From Hoeflea algicola (GTDB lineage: Bacteria > Pseudomonadota > Alphaproteobacteria > Rhizobiales > Rhizobiaceae), in assembly GCF_026619415.1 (NCBI RefSeq), contig NZ_JAOVZR010000001.1, positions 1,178,001 to 1,242,000 on the forward strand: 64,000 nucleotides of DNA, given 5' to 3'. Each line of letters starts with the position of its first letter. The stretch's first letter is position 1. The notes beneath the pieces were generated by a model. It was not told where the DNA came from. It saw only the letters and a list, made by a program, of their open reading frames with translations, and ran no database searches. Shown piece by piece: positions 1-11,296 of this stretch. The position numbers were made by a program, and so were the translations under genes.

Positions 1-186
1 ATCGTCGTGGCGAGCCAGAACGATTCCTTCGGTTCCTTCGAGCATGCCAGCGACATCGCCAATGCCTGGGGGGCGATGCTGGTCGACGCTGGCGAAGCCG
101 GCCATATCAACGCCCAGTCGGGCCACGGACCGTGGCCAGAGGGGACCATGGTGTTTGCCCACTTTCTCGCCCGTTTGAAGGTCTGA
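1..186 (+). CDS. RBBP9/YdeN-family serine hydrolase, C-terminal part (gene begins before the window)
   Basis: The first 61 codons are open from base 1 and end at the TGA at 184-186. The translation reads VASQNDSFGSFEHASDIANA, then an AWG element and GHINAQSGHGPWPEG. This is the C-terminal end of the RBBP9/YdeN alpha/beta-hydrolase family: the Asp of the catalytic triad lies in the S-x-N-D-x-F/Y segment and the His in the GHIN motif. The nucleophile Ser would lie upstream of the window, so activity cannot be judged. The gene converges on the aldolase gene encoded on the other strand, 33 bp away. Confidence 0.8.
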   Translation: MVVASQNDSFGSFEHASDIANAWGAMLVDAGEAGHINAQSGHGPWPEGTMVFAHFLARLKV

Positions 187-219
187 TGCACCCGGAAATC
201 AGCGGTACTTCCTTGAAAT

Positions 220-1002
220 TCAGCGCCGCGCCTTGTCCAGCATCACCGCAGCCCCTGCGTGGATAGTGCCCGGATCGGTATTGAGGGCTGCAATGTGGTA
301 GCCCATCTTCGCAAATCGCGGCGCAGCCGCCGGATCGACCGCGAAAATCGCCGCGAACTTGCCCGCCTTTCGCGTCCGCTTGGCAATATCGGCCAGAACC
401 TCCTGCATGTCTTCCCGATTCGGGTCGACACCCTCGCCACCCGACCAGGAAATCGACAGATCGGACGGGCCGACGAACACGCCATCAATTCCGGCAAGCG
501 CCAGAATGTCATCAAGCGCGGCATGGGCCTGCCGGGTTTCGATCATCGCAATCGCCAGCGTCTCACGGTTGGCCGAGCGAAAATAGCTCTCGGCCGTGTG
601 CTCCGAATGCAGCGCAAGCGCCCGCATCGGTCCCCAGGAGCGCTCGCCGAGCGGCGGATATTTCATCGCCCGCGCAAAGGCCTCTGCCTCAGCCACCGAA
701 TTGATCATTGGCGCGATGACGGCCTCGAACCCCATGTCGAGCGCGCGGCTGGCCAGATCGTTGCGCCCGACAGGAATGCGCAACAACGCCGGTTTAGAGG
801 CCTGAAGGATGGACCGGCCCGAAGCAAAGGCGCTCGCCTCGTCATGGGCGCCGTGCTGCATGTCGACAGTCACCGCGTCAAACGGGCAGTCTGCAAGCGC
901 TCCCGCCATCTCCGCCGACGCCGAAGTCGACCAGGCGGTGAGCAGCAATTCGTCGCGCTCCAGACTTTCTTTCAGGTGCATGAAAAATTCCTTCCCCGTC
1001 AC
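220..1002 (-). CDS. HpcH/HpaI family aldolase (class II pyruvate-type aldolase)
   Basis: A 260-residue protein of the HpcH/HpaI aldolase/citrate lyase family, a TIM barrel that makes or splits C-C bonds between pyruvate-like enolates and aldehydes using a divalent metal. The family residues are visible: Asp47 and His50 in DMQHG, Arg75 in the RIPVGR stretch, metal ligands Glu155 in MIET and Asp181 in PSDLS, and the GxRSWGP region near 120-126. Length is typical (250-265). The ATG at 1002 is the first start; a second ATG lies 7 codons in. No pathway partners flank it, so the natural substrate (4-hydroxy-2-oxoheptanedioate or another oxo-acid) cannot be assigned. Confidence 0.88.
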   Translation of the reverse strand: MTGKEFFMHLKESLERDELLLTAWSTSASAEMAGALADCPFDAVTVDMQHGAHDEASAFASGRSILQASKPALLRIPVGRNDLASRALDMGFEAVIAPMINSVAEAEAFARAMKYPPLGERSWGPMRALALHSEHTAESYFRSANRETLAIAMIETRQAHAALDDILALAGIDGVFVGPSDLSISWSGGEGVDPNREDMQEVLADIAKRTRKAGKFAAIFAVDPAAAPRFAKMGYHIAALNTDPGTIHAGAAVMLDKARR

Positions 1003-1042
1003 GTTTTCGCGCCCTAACGCGCCCCGGACAATTTATTCCATC

Positions 1043-1074
1043 AAAAAACCGCCCGCAGCAAGCCGCGAGCGGTT
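1043..1074 (-). terminator. Rho-independent terminator of the zeta-subunit gene
   Basis: A 10-bp stem (1047-1056 with 1065-1074, one G-U pair in the RNA) with an 8-nt loop is followed on the minus strand by a U run (the A run at 1043-1048). It lies 39 bp after the stop codon of the DUF1476 gene and just before the aldolase gene. Confidence 0.75.
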
Positions 1075-1112
1075 CTGATCAAGAATCACCCAATGAACCG
1101 AGTGTGACGAAT

Positions 1113-1433
1113 TCAGCTGCTCTGGATCTGCTCGACGGCAATTGCCATCAGCTCATTCATCTGGCGCCGAATCTGATGATCGGACTGTTCGACACCGGCA
1201 GCGTCGAAGTCGCCACGCAGCTTGCGAAACACGTCTTCTTCGCCGGCTTCCTCGAAATCTGCCAGAATTACGGTTTTCGCGTAGGCTTCAGCCTCGTCTC
1301 CGGATTTGCCGAGCAATTCGGCAGCCCAAAGCCCCAGCAACTTGTTGCGGCGCGCTTCCGCCTTGAACTTGAGTTCAGCGTCATGCGCGAACTTGTTCTC
1401 AAAGGCGTTCTCGCGGTCTTTCATATCGTTCAT
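1113..1433 (-). CDS. F1Fo-ATPase inhibitor zeta subunit (DUF1476 family)
   Basis: A 106-residue, highly charged helical protein beginning MNDMKDRENAFENKFAHD, the hallmark N-terminus of DUF1476. In Paracoccus denitrificans this family is the zeta subunit, whose N-terminal inhibitory segment inserts into F1 and blocks ATP hydrolysis; the remaining residues form a four-helix bundle. Length matches the family (about 104-107). The ATG at 1433 is preceded by GGGAG at good spacing; an in-frame ATG three codons later is possible. It is monocistronic, divergent from purC and followed by its own terminator. That this copy inhibits the ATPase is inferred from the family; rhizobial homologues may be weaker inhibitors. 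Confidence 0.85.
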   Translation of the reverse strand: MNDMKDRENAFENKFAHDAELKFKAEARRNKLLGLWAAELLGKSGDEAEAYAKTVILADFEEAGEEDVFRKLRGDFDAAGVEQSDHQIRRQMNELMAIAVEQIQSS

Positions 1434-1661
1434 GGGTTAGCTCCCGAAGATGGTTCAACTCTCCCCATATGGGGCTTTGGCCCATAAAACAAAAGAATGG
1501 CGAAAGTGCAATGCATACACGCCCCGCCGTCACGCAATTCCGGGGACACGGCTGACAACAACATTGTGAAACCGCGGACAATCAGCTAAGCACGGCTCAA
1601 TTCCAACATCATGCCGAAGCGTCGCGGCTTCAGCCGGCGCATTTTGACAGAGATCCCCCCG

Positions 1662-2426
1662 ATGAATCGTCGTCGCCGAATCTACGAAGGCAAGGCCAAG
1701 ATCTTGTATGAAGGTCCCGAGCCTGGCACCCTGATCCAGTTCTTCAAGGATGACGCTACCGCGTTCAACAAGAAGAAGCATGATGTGATCGACGGCAAGG
1801 GCGTGCTCAACAATCGGATCTCCGAGTACATATTCACGCATCTGAACCGGATCGGCATTCCGACCCACTTCATCAAGCGCATCAACATGCGCGAGCAGTT
1901 GATCAAGGAAGTCGAGATCATCCCGCTGGAAGTGGTGGTCCGCAATATTGCTGCCGGCTCGCTGGCCAAACGGCTGGGCATTGAAGAAGGCACGGTGCTG
2001 CCGCGCTCTATCATCGAATTCTACTATAAGGCTGATGCGCTCGACGACCCGATGGTCTCCGAAGAGCACGTCACGGCATTCGGCTGGGCCAGCCCGCAGG
2101 AAATCGACGACATCATGGCGCTTGCCATCCGCGTCAACGATTTTCTCACCGGCCTGTTTTTGGGTGTCGGCATCCAACTGGTCGATTTCAAGATCGAATG
2201 CGGTCGGCTGTTTGAAGGCGACATGATGCGCATCGTCGTCGCCGACGAGATCTCGCCGGATTCCTGCCGCTTGTGGGACGTCAACACCAACGAGAAGTTC
2301 GACAAGGACGTCTTCCGTCGCGATCTCGGCAATCTCGTCGAAGCCTATCAGGAAGTCGCCCGCCGCCTCGGCATCATGAACGAGAACGAGCCAACCCGCC
2401 CCTCCGGGCCGGTTCTGGTCAAGTAA
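1662..2426 (+). CDS. purC: Phosphoribosylaminoimidazole-succinocarboxamide synthase (SAICAR synthase)
   Basis: A 254-residue enzyme that joins aspartate to CAIR with ATP in purine synthesis. It begins [18 protein letters not shown], the usual nucleotide-binding start, and carries the [11 protein letters not shown] segment and the SPDSCRLWD motif near the C-terminus. The reading frame is open back to 1611, but the ATG at 1662 gives the standard length and N-terminus. It heads a purC-purS-purQ run with 18 and 3 bp gaps, so the three are probably co-transcribed, with purL further downstream on the same strand. Confidence 0.97.
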   Translation: MNRRRRIYEGKAKILYEGPEPGTLIQFFKDDATAFNKKKHDVIDGKGVLNNRISEYIFTHLNRIGIPTHFIKRINMREQLIKEVEIIPLEVVVRNIAAGSLAKRLGIEEGTVLPRSIIEFYYKADALDDPMVSEEHVTAFGWASPQEIDDIMALAIRVNDFLTGLFLGVGIQLVDFKIECGRLFEGDMMRIVVADEISPDSCRLWDVNTNEKFDKDVFRRDLGNLVEAYQEVARRLGIMNENEPTRPSGPVLVK

Positions 2427-2444
2427 GCCCCTGGAGCTCACCAT

Positions 2445-2687
2445 ATGATCAAGGCACGCGTAACCGTGACCCTCAAGAACGGGGTTCTCGATCCGCAAGG
2501 AAAGGCCATCGAACACGCGCTCGGCGGTCTAGGGTTCTCGGGCGTCGGCCAGGTCCGTCAGGGCAAGGTGTTCGATGTGGTACTTGAGACCGCCGACCGC
2601 GCACAGGCCGAGGCCGAACTCAAGGCGATGGGCGAAAAGCTGCTCGCCAACACAGTGATCGAGGATTTTGCGGTCGAGGTCGAATAA
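2445..2687 (+). CDS. purS: Phosphoribosylformylglycinamidine synthase subunit PurS
   Basis: An 80-residue subunit of the three-part FGAM synthase found in organisms with a short PurL. It opens with MIKARVTVTLKNGVLDPQGK, the typical beta strand followed by the D-P-Q-G-x-A-I motif, and has the V-R-Q-G-K element in the middle. PurS bridges PurL and PurQ and is needed for ammonia channelling. A GGAG lies just upstream of the ATG. It sits between purC and purQ, as in most Rhizobiales. Confidence 0.96.
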   Translation: MIKARVTVTLKNGVLDPQGKAIEHALGGLGFSGVGQVRQGKVFDVVLETADRAQAEAELKAMGEKLLANTVIEDFAVEVE

Positions 2688-2690
2688 GCC

Positions 2691-3365
2691 ATGAAAGCTG
2701 CCGTTATTCTCCTGCCTGGTCTCAACAGGGATCGCGACATGATCGCCGCGCTGACCGATATCGCCGGTGAGCCGCCGCTGACTATCTGGCAGACAGAAAC
2801 CTCGATTCCCGACGACATCGAGCTGATTGTCATCCCCGGCGGTTTTTCCTACGGCGATTACCTGCGCTGTGGCGCAATTGCCGCGCGCATGCCGGTGATG
2901 AAGGCGGTGCGAGAGAAGGCCGAAAACGGTACCCGTGTCATTGGCGTCTGCAACGGCTTCCAGATCCTGGTCGAAAGCGGCATGCTGCCCGGCGCGCTGA
3001 TGCGCAATTCTTCGCTCAAATTCGTCTGTCGCGAAGTCGAGCTCGAGATTGCCAACAACAAGACGGTCTTTACTTCGGCCTATGCGCAAGGCCAGATCAT
3101 CCGTTGCCCGGTGGCCCATCACGACGGCAATTATTTTGCCGATGCCGCCACCCTCGATCTGATCGAGGCTAACGGTCAGGTCGTGTTACGCTATGCCAAT
3201 GGCACCAACCCCAACGGCTCGGTCAATGATATCGCCGGCATCGTCAACAAGGCCGGTAACGTGCTTGGGCTGATGCCGCATCCGGAAAACCTGATCACCG
3301 CTGCCCATGGCGGCACCGATGGCCGGGCGCTGTTTGAAAGCGCACTGGGTTTGGTCGACGCGTAA
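2691..3365 (+). CDS. purQ: Phosphoribosylformylglycinamidine synthase, glutaminase subunit PurQ
   Basis: A 224-residue class I glutamine amidotransferase that supplies ammonia to PurL. It shows the oxyanion region [11 protein letters not shown], the nucleophile elbow GVCNGFQ (catalytic Cys) and the His-Pro-Glu dyad in MPHPEN. Only 3 bp separate it from purS, so the two are translationally close. The enzyme should form a complex with PurS (same operon) and PurL (encoded 2.1 kb downstream). Confidence 0.97.
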   Translation: MKAAVILLPGLNRDRDMIAALTDIAGEPPLTIWQTETSIPDDIELIVIPGGFSYGDYLRCGAIAARMPVMKAVREKAENGTRVIGVCNGFQILVESGMLPGALMRNSSLKFVCREVELEIANNKTVFTSAYAQGQIIRCPVAHHDGNYFADAATLDLIEANGQVVLRYANGTNPNGSVNDIAGIVNKAGNVLGLMPHPENLITAAHGGTDGRALFESALGLVDA

Positions 3366-3476
3366 GACTTGGACGTGGTGTCCGGCGATTTTGAAATGGG
3401 ATCGCTGGGACGTTCTGATTACGTGTTTTGGCAAAATGCGTTCAGCGGCGCTGACACCGCCCAATCCAAACCTTGG

Positions 3477-4793
3477 CTACCGCCGAGCTGAGCGCAGGAT
3501 ATTTTCAAGTTCAGCGCTGTATTCTCGCCCATCCACCTGAACGGCATGCCGCGGGCTCGCCTTGTAGCGCTTGGCGTCGCGGTGTGCCTCCCGTTCAATC
3601 CGGGCGGCGATGTCATCCGGGCGTTGCCAGGCCCCGGAAATAGCGGCTGCAGCAACTTTGGCCTGCAGGTCCGCAATTACCCAGATGCATCCGATCGGCT
3701 GGATCAAGCCGATGAAGAAAACATCGGAAACATCAGCCAGCATCATCTTCAGATAAAGCGGCAGCCGGATGCTGTCCGGCCAATTACCGCAAATCTCGTT
3801 GAGATAGGGAACGCTGAGTTTGAACCCGGTCGCCCAGATGATGACGTCATAATCTCCATCTGAGCCATCGACGAAAGTCACATTCGTGTTCGAGGATGAA
3901 CGGATGCCCGGCCGTGCCATCACCCGGCCATGGCGAATATGATCAAGAATGGCGGTATTGAGCGTCGGATGGCGGCTCAGAATCGGGAAATTCGGCTGCT
4001 GCAGTCCATATCGCTGATAGGGACCGACAGCTAACCACATGAATGCCTTGAGTATGAAATCCCGCGCCCACCGCAACCGTGGTTTCTGAAGCTTGGCCAA
4101 TTGCACATCCACCGGCCGACCGCCGACAATCTTCGGAAAAATGACTTGCGGGCTTCGGATGCTCAAACTGACATGATCAGCAACACGCGAGATCTCGCCT
4201 GCAATATCACAGGCCGAATTGCCACCACCGACCACAAGCACCCGTTTTCCGGCAAAGCTCTCCGAATTCTTGTAGTGCGCCGAATGCAACTGCGCGCCTG
4301 AAAAATCCCCCGGCAGTTCAGGCCATGATGGCTCCCGGTGGTGGCCGGAACTGACGATTAGATAATCGGCAGTATGCGCATGCTTTCCCGAGGAATCTTC
4401 ATAGGAAATCGTCCACCCGCCGCCTTTGCGGGCAGCGACATCGGCGACCTTGGACTTGAAGCGGATGTAGCGTGTTAACCCGAAATGCGTCTCATAGGCG
4501 CGCATATAGGCAAGGATCTGCCGGTTGGACGGGTAATCCGGATAGTCGTCCGGCATTGGAAAGTCGGGAAATTGCGATAGCCGCTTCGACGTGATCGTAT
4601 GCGCCGTTTGATAAACGCTCGGACGTTCCGCGTCGTCGGAATAAGCCCAGATGCCGCCGGTCGAATCCTGGGCCTCGTGGCAAAGAATGTCGTCGATACC
4701 TGCCTCGGCAAGGTTTTTGATCGTCGCAAGCCCGGCAGGACCGGCGCCGATGACACACACCCGAACATGATCCACATTCGTCAAACCGCTCAC
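3477..4793 (-). CDS. Flavin-containing monooxygenase-type FAD/NAD(P) oxidoreductase
   Basis: A 438-residue two-dinucleotide-fold enzyme. The FAD site GAGPAGL is at about residues 17-23, an NADPH site GGGNSACDIA lies in the middle, and an FMO-type ATG motif (IIWATGFK) lies in the C-terminal half. The family (FMO/cyclohexanone monooxygenase-like) hydroxylates soft nucleophiles or ketones with O2 and NADPH; no substrate can be inferred. The apparent start is GTG at 4793 with a weak, very close AGGTGA; a later GTG is possible. It lies opposite to the purine genes on both sides, so it looks like an insertion between purQ and purL rather than part of that pathway. Confidence 0.8.
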   Translation of the reverse strand: MSGLTNVDHVRVCVIGAGPAGLATIKNLAEAGIDDILCHEAQDSTGGIWAYSDDAERPSVYQTAHTITSKRLSQFPDFPMPDDYPDYPSNRQILAYMRAYETHFGLTRYIRFKSKVADVAARKGGGWTISYEDSSGKHAHTADYLIVSSGHHREPSWPELPGDFSGAQLHSAHYKNSESFAGKRVLVVGGGNSACDIAGEISRVADHVSLSIRSPQVIFPKIVGGRPVDVQLAKLQKPRLRWARDFILKAFMWLAVGPYQRYGLQQPNFPILSRHPTLNTAILDHIRHGRVMARPGIRSSSNTNVTFVDGSDGDYDVIIWATGFKLSVPYLNEICGNWPDSIRLPLYLKMMLADVSDVFFIGLIQPIGCIWVIADLQAKVAAAAISGAWQRPDDIAARIEREAHRDAKRYKASPRHAVQVDGREYSAELENILRSARR

Positions 4794-4965
4794 TCACCTA
4801 TTGATGCAATCAAGGCGGCTGATCTCATAACAGCAAGGGATACCCGCCACAACGTCCGCTCTCTGCGCAACTCGCAGTGCCTGCGTAAAGCCCTCGCTGA
4901 AACAGGAATCGTGCTATTGCATCACCAAGCCTGAATATCGCGGCTGCCAGCGCTCGGAGACCTTG

Positions 4966-5343
4966 ATGAAACCAATCTGTTCGATGCTTGTTCTGGCTTC
5001 AGGCCTTGCTGTCTCGGCATGCAGCCCCTCACCCGGCCCGGGTGCCGGCCTCGATGGCCACGCAGCGTCCGTGTCGACATTGCAGCGGATCAACACGCAA
5101 GCCCATGCCTGTTGGCTCAAAGACAGTGATTTTGCCGATTACGGCATCATCCCGGAACTCGACACCACCAGCACGCCGCGGCTGCTGGTGATTCCGCGCG
5201 GCAAGCCGCAATCCCTGCCCAAAGCCGTTATCGTCGCCCCTGCCAGCAATGCCCAGTTTTATGGCCCGCTCTCGACCACACCGCTCGCCAGCCGCATCAA
5301 TGGCGACATCTCGCGTTGGGCCTCAGGCGCAGTCGGCTGCTAG
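4966..5343 (+). CDS. Small putative lipoprotein of unknown function
   Basis: A 125-residue protein starting [20 protein letters not shown], a short signal sequence with a lipobox (VSAC, Cys19), so it is probably lipid-anchored and exported. The mature part is Pro/Gly-rich at first and has few Cys (near a SHACWLKD-like segment and at the C-terminal end). I do not recognise a family. The ATG at 4966 directly follows an in-frame TTG. It lies 128 bp before purL on the same strand but with no obvious functional link. Confidence 0.65.
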   Translation: MKPICSMLVLASGLAVSACSPSPGPGAGLDGHAASVSTLQRINTQAHACWLKDSDFADYGIIPELDTTSTPRLLVIPRGKPQSLPKAVIVAPASNAQFYGPLSTTPLASRINGDISRWASGAVGC

Positions 5344-5471
5344 CGCAGCGGCTGCTCGATCCACAGAATTGCGGCATTAATCGGCATTCTGTTGAAATTC
5401 AAGCTGCCATCGTGGGCGTCAGTGCGCTATATGCGGGCGATACGCGCAGGACCAGAAGGGCAGTCCCCACC

Positions 5472-7703
<2,232 letters not shown>

Positions 7704-7722
7704 CCCAATCAGGAGCCTCCCA

Positions 7723-7956
7723 ATGGCAATGAATGCTGGTGACATCGAAAAACTCATCAAGGCCGGAATTCCAGACGCGCAGGTCACCATTCGCGATCTC
7801 GCCGGCGATGGCGACCATTATGCCGCCGAAGTGGTGTCCGAGAGCTTTCGCGGCAAAAGCCGGGTGATACAGCACCAGATGGTCTATCAGGCGCTGCAGG
7901 GCAACATGGGCGGCGTGCTGCACGCTCTGGCGCTGCAGACCAGCGTGCCCGATTGA
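7723..7956 (+). CDS. bolA: BolA family protein (partner of the CGFS glutaredoxin)
   Basis: A 77-residue BolA/IbaG-type protein: an N-terminal helix with DIEKLIKAGIPDAQV, the acidic GDGDHYAAEVVSE turn, and the invariant His in the RVIQHQMVYQAL helix, which is the usual [2Fe-2S] ligand. It follows purL by 19 bp with an AGGAG ribosome site. BolA proteins form Fe-S bridged complexes with monothiol glutaredoxins, and grxD lies 3.4 kb downstream on the same strand. In many rhizobia bolA and grxD are adjacent, so the four genes in between look inserted. Confidence 0.92.
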   Translation: MAMNAGDIEKLIKAGIPDAQVTIRDLAGDGDHYAAEVVSESFRGKSRVIQHQMVYQALQGNMGGVLHALALQTSVPD

Positions 7957-7992
7957 TCAGGCTCGCCGTCCCTTTGATCCGGGCCTGAAAAC

Positions 7993-8262
7993 ATGCCGGG
8001 GTTTTTCGAGGACCTGATCGGCGACGTCATCGAAGGCGTGGTTGACGGAATGGCCAAGGGTGCCGTTACCCGCAAGCGTCGCCGCAAAACGACCCGTCGC
8101 AAGACCAGAAGCCGCAAGACCACCACGCGGCGCAGGCGCTCGACCACCACCTCAACCCTCGAGAAAGTGATGATCGAAGCGCTCACCGGCAAGAAACCGG
8201 CCCGTACCCGCACCAAAAGACGCACCACGCGGCGCAAGTCGACTGCGCGCAAATCACGCTAA
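7993..8262 (+). CDS. Small Arg/Lys/Thr-rich basic protein, function unknown
   Basis: An 89-residue protein with two parts. Residues 1-25 form a hydrophobic/acidic amphipathic segment (MPGFFEDLIGDVIEGVVDGM). Residues 27-89 are an extremely basic low-complexity tail of RRKT/TTRR/KSTARKS units, interrupted by a short helical stretch (LEKVMIEALTGKK) at about 57-69. The tail resembles histone H1-like or nucleic-acid-binding tails, but no family is recognised. Synonymous codons vary, so it is not a simple DNA repeat. It lies 36 bp after bolA on the same strand and may be co-transcribed. Nucleic-acid binding is inference only. Confidence 0.6.
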   Translation: MPGFFEDLIGDVIEGVVDGMAKGAVTRKRRRKTTRRKTRSRKTTTRRRRSTTTSTLEKVMIEALTGKKPARTRTKRRTTRRKSTARKSR

Positions 8263-8338
8263 GAGACTTCTCTAACGCATTGAATGAATCGACTTTTGTG
8301 CCCGGAAAGAACGCTTGAACCGGGCTCCCAGCAGTCGT

Positions 8339-9361
8339 TCATTCGCGCCAAGTTTGGGTATCACGGCCCGTGCCGCCATTGATTTCTGGATCCGCGCGGG
8401 TGGAATCCGGCGGCAGTTTCGCTACATCGACAACCGCACTTTCGCCACCAGCACCAGGCCCCGCACTTTCAGCAATCGCCAGCGACCGCAATCTGTCAAA
8501 ATAGGCGCCGAGAAACCGCATCACCACGCGGATCCGCGCAGTCTGGCGATGCCGCTCATGGGTCAGCAGCCAGATTTCCGTGCGGCTGAACTCCGGCGGC
8601 ACGAAGCAACAGACGAGGTCGGTGTCGCCCGCTGCAAGGAAATCCGACAGCACCGACACCCCTACGCCGGACTTGACTCCGTAATAGACAGGCGTCAATC
8701 CGCTGTGACGGGCCACGATGGCGCGGTCGGGCACATGCTGGCGGAACCAGTCGGCGATCGGCGCCGGAAAGCTCTTCTCCTTCGGCGCCAGCAACGCGTG
8801 GTCAGCAAGATCGGCGACCGAGCCTGGCACACCGTGCTCGCGGGCATAGAAGCTGCTGCAATAAAAGCCCCAGGTTTCCTCTGCCAGGCTTCTGCCGAAC
8901 AGCCCGTTGCCCGCCGGCCGCGGGCCTGCGCGAATGGCGATATCCGCTTCGCCCGCGGCCAGATCGAGCATCTGCCCGGAGGCCAGCAACTCGATACGGA
9001 TCGCCGGATGCGTGCGCCGCAGTTCGGCGATCGCCCTGTTGAGAAAAACCGAGCAGACCAACTCCGCCGCTGTCAGCGTGACGGTACCGGAAACATCCCG
9101 GCCGATCGCCTCGGCGTCATGCTCGAACGCGAGATGGGCAGCCTCCGTGGCCTCCATCCGCGGTAACAGCGCCGTCAGCGCCCCGGTCGCGGCATAGCCG
9201 GTGCGGCGTTTGTCGAATAGCTCGATCGCCAGCTCCGTCTCCAGCGCCGCGATCCGCCGCATCACCGTGCTTTGGCTTACACCGAGCTTTCGCGAGGCGG
9301 CCATTGTCGATCCCGTCCGCCACACCTCCAGCACATACCGAATGTCGTTCCAGTCGCTCAT
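8339..9361 (-). CDS. LysR-family transcriptional regulator
   Basis: A 340-residue LysR regulator. The N-terminal winged HTH is clear (DIRYVLEVWRTGSTMAASRK, then LGVSQSTVMRRIAALE at about 24-40), followed by a substrate-binding domain. The last 40-45 residues are a Gly/Ala/Asp-rich tail that goes beyond the usual ~300-residue length. It is divergent from the dihaem cytochrome gene with a 135-bp spacer, the classic arrangement for a LysR target, so that gene is a plausible target; the effector is unknown. The ATG at 9361 is the natural start for the HTH. Confidence 0.88.
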   Translation of the reverse strand: MSDWNDIRYVLEVWRTGSTMAASRKLGVSQSTVMRRIAALETELAIELFDKRRTGYAATGALTALLPRMEATEAAHLAFEHDAEAIGRDVSGTVTLTAAELVCSVFLNRAIAELRRTHPAIRIELLASGQMLDLAAGEADIAIRAGPRPAGNGLFGRSLAEETWGFYCSSFYAREHGVPGSVADLADHALLAPKEKSFPAPIADWFRQHVPDRAIVARHSGLTPVYYGVKSGVGVSVLSDFLAAGDTDLVCCFVPPEFSRTEIWLLTHERHRQTARIRVVMRFLGAYFDRLRSLAIAESAGPGAGGESAVVDVAKLPPDSTRADPEINGGTGRDTQTWRE

Positions 9362-9496
9362 CTATCCATTATGCAATTTTGCCGAACCGGCTGGCAAGAA
9401 TGGTGTTTGAAGCAGAAATGCAACCGCTGCTATTGGCTCGCCACCGATGCGGGATTGGACGAACCGACCCTGCCCCTCCCATTCAGGCGAATTCCG

Positions 9497-10342
9497 ATGA
9501 AAAAGCTTTTCCGCAAGATTGCTGTGATTACTCTTTCCATTGTCGTGTTCGGCGCCGTGGCGGTATTTGTCGGGTCCGAATACCGGCTCGGCAAAACCTA
9601 TGATATCGCCGTTACCGATTTCCATGCCGATTCCGGCCTGCCGATCGAAGAGGCCAGCCGCCGTGGCCGAAGCTTCATGTGCGTCGGTTGTCATCGCAGC
9701 GCCGGCAATGTGCTGTTTACGGCGCCGCTGGTCGGCACGCTTGTTGCGCCCAACATCTCGCGCATTGCACCGACCTATTCCGATGGCGAACTCGAACGGC
9801 TGATCCGCCATGGCGTCAAGAAGGACGGCACAGCCGCACTGGTAATGCCATCTTCGACATTCGCGCATCTTGCCGACGACGATGTTGCCAACATCATTAC
9901 CTGGTTGCGCACCCTGCCCCAGGCACCCGATGCCCAGCCCGCGGCCTCCAGCTTCGGCCCGCTCGGCCGCATCGCCCTGGCGCTCGACCATCTACCGTTC
10001 GAGGCCGACCACACGCCTGCAAATTTACCTGAACTGGCCCACCGCCCCGCCGACACTGGCCGATACCTGGTCGCAAATACCTGCAGCCATTGCCACCATT
10101 TGCAGACAGAGGCAGAAGTTGAAGGCAAGGTGGTGCCGCCGCTGGCCGTCGTCAGCCAGGCCTATTCGCTTGCCGACTTCACGCAGCTGCTGCGCACAGG
10201 CATTGGCCTCGGCAGCCGCGAATTAGGCCTCATGAGCGAAGTCGCCCGCTCCGATTTTTCGAATTTCGACGCGTCCGAGATCACCAGCATTCATGCCTGG
10301 CTTCAAACAAATCCCCAGGATGGACGTCCTGTCTCGCACTGA
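9497..10342 (+). CDS. Membrane-anchored dihaem c-type cytochrome
   Basis: A 281-residue protein with a positively charged N-terminus and one hydrophobic segment (about residues 8-26) acting as an uncleaved anchor or signal peptide. Two haem c motifs are visible, CVGCH near residue 62 and CSHCH near 200, with nearby Met residues as possible axial ligands. It should be periplasmic and carry electrons, like the cytochrome subunits of periplasmic dehydrogenases, but no dehydrogenase gene is adjacent. The frame is open from 9272; the ATG at 9497 gives the membrane-targeting start MKKLFRKIAVI. It is divergent from the LysR gene. Confidence 0.85.
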   Translation: MKKLFRKIAVITLSIVVFGAVAVFVGSEYRLGKTYDIAVTDFHADSGLPIEEASRRGRSFMCVGCHRSAGNVLFTAPLVGTLVAPNISRIAPTYSDGELERLIRHGVKKDGTAALVMPSSTFAHLADDDVANIITWLRTLPQAPDAQPAASSFGPLGRIALALDHLPFEADHTPANLPELAHRPADTGRYLVANTCSHCHHLQTEAEVEGKVVPPLAVVSQAYSLADFTQLLRTGIGLGSRELGLMSEVARSDFSNFDASEITSIHAWLQTNPQDGRPVSH

Positions 10343-10380
10343 GACATCCGGGATAGTACCCGCATTCCTGATAGACAGAA

Positions 10381-10406
10381 GCGGGCGGCACTGTGGCGCC
10401 GCCCGC
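10381..10406. terminator. GC-rich hairpin between convergent genes
   Basis: A 9-bp perfect inverted repeat (GCGGGCGGC at 10381-10389 with its complement at 10398-10406) lies between the ends of the cytochrome gene and the convergent glycosidase-like gene. No T run follows on either side, so it may be a factor-assisted or weak bidirectional terminator. Confidence 0.4.
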
Positions 10407-10447
10407 ATCCAGGAAAAACAAGGCATTTGCCCGGCAGGGATTGAAAT

Positions 10448-11296
10448 TCAATCGCGTGGTTTTTCAAACACATCCAACACCGGACCCGCCGGATCGCCCG
10501 AATCGATCTCCATCTGGCTGCCCCAGGCAAGGCTCGACACACCACCATCAAAGAACAGCGCGTCAGGACAATTCGCCGCATCGGCAAACAACCGCGCGAA
10601 CGAGCCAAGGCTTAGCGGATCGCGGGTAATGACCAGCACCACCGTGCCATCAGCGCGGACACCCACACCGTTGCGAATATAGCGCGTGGTGCCATCGGGC
10701 AGAAACCGTGGATGCACCGCCCCCTTGATCAGCAACATCGGGCCCGACTGGGTGGCAAACGCAGGCTTCAGCCCCGCCGCATTGTAGGCTTCGGTTTCCA
10801 GAATTCCGGCACGCCCGTCATCGCCGATGAAGAACACGCCGTTGGGCTTGAGGTAGAAATTGCCGAAATCGTCGCCGGTCTCCAGCGGCGCTATTTCGAT
10901 ACCGTCTTCCACGTAAAGTCCCACCGGCGTCAAGTCTGAATGGTACATGCCGGCATTCATCGCCAGCACCAGCCCGCCTTTTGCCGCCAGTTGCTGCGCC
11001 GCCCGTGCAACCGAGCCGTAGGGCTTGCCGTCCTCGTCGCGATAGCTGAGCACAATCTCTTGTCTGGCGGGGTCGACACTGCAGACAATCGCCCCCGCGC
11101 CCTCGAACACGATCTCCTGGCAAAGGCCAGGCCGATCCGGATGCTCCATTATCGCCTCCTGCGGTGCGTCGCCGCCTGCCCCGGATATAGCCCCGGGGAT
11201 GGCCTTGTTCCTCACGGCACCAAGCCAGATCGCCGCGGCCATACAGGCACCGGCGACGATCACAATTGCGAGAAAACCGGTGCGCCGCGTCATCAT
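10448..11296 (-). CDS. Phosphodiester glycosidase (NAGPA/DUF2233-like) family protein
   Basis: A 282-residue protein with an N-terminal transmembrane or signal segment (about residues 6-26). The rest matches the phosphodiester glycosidase/DUF2233 fold: ALNAGMYH-type motif ([20 protein letters not shown]), [24 protein letters not shown] and the C-terminal [14 protein letters not shown]. The family includes the uncovering enzyme that cleaves GlcNAc-phosphodiesters, and bacterial members may act on cell-wall or polysaccharide diesters. The substrate here is unknown. It is encoded opposite to its neighbours and should act outside the cytoplasmic membrane. Confidence 0.82.
   Translation of the reverse strand: MMTRRTGFLAIVIVAGACMAAAIWLGAVRNKAIPGAISGAGGDAPQEAIMEHPDRPGLCQEIVFEGAGAIVCSVDPARQEIVLSYRDEDGKPYGSVARAAQQLAAKGGLVLAMNAGMYHSDLTPVGLYVEDGIEIAPLETGDDFGNFYLKPNGVFFIGDDGRAGILETEAYNAAGLKPAFATQSGPMLLIKGAVHPRFLPDGTTRYIRNGVGVRADGTVVLVITRDPLSLGSFARLFADAANCPDALFFDGGVSSLAWGSQMEIDSGDPAGPVLDVFEKPRD

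Noticed and set aside
259..1017. 252-codon plus-strand ORF
   Set aside because: It is the antisense shadow of the HpaI-type aldolase; the translation is Arg/His-rich with no family features.
1530..2516. 328-codon minus-strand ORF
   Set aside because: Antisense shadow of purC and purS, which are confidently identified.
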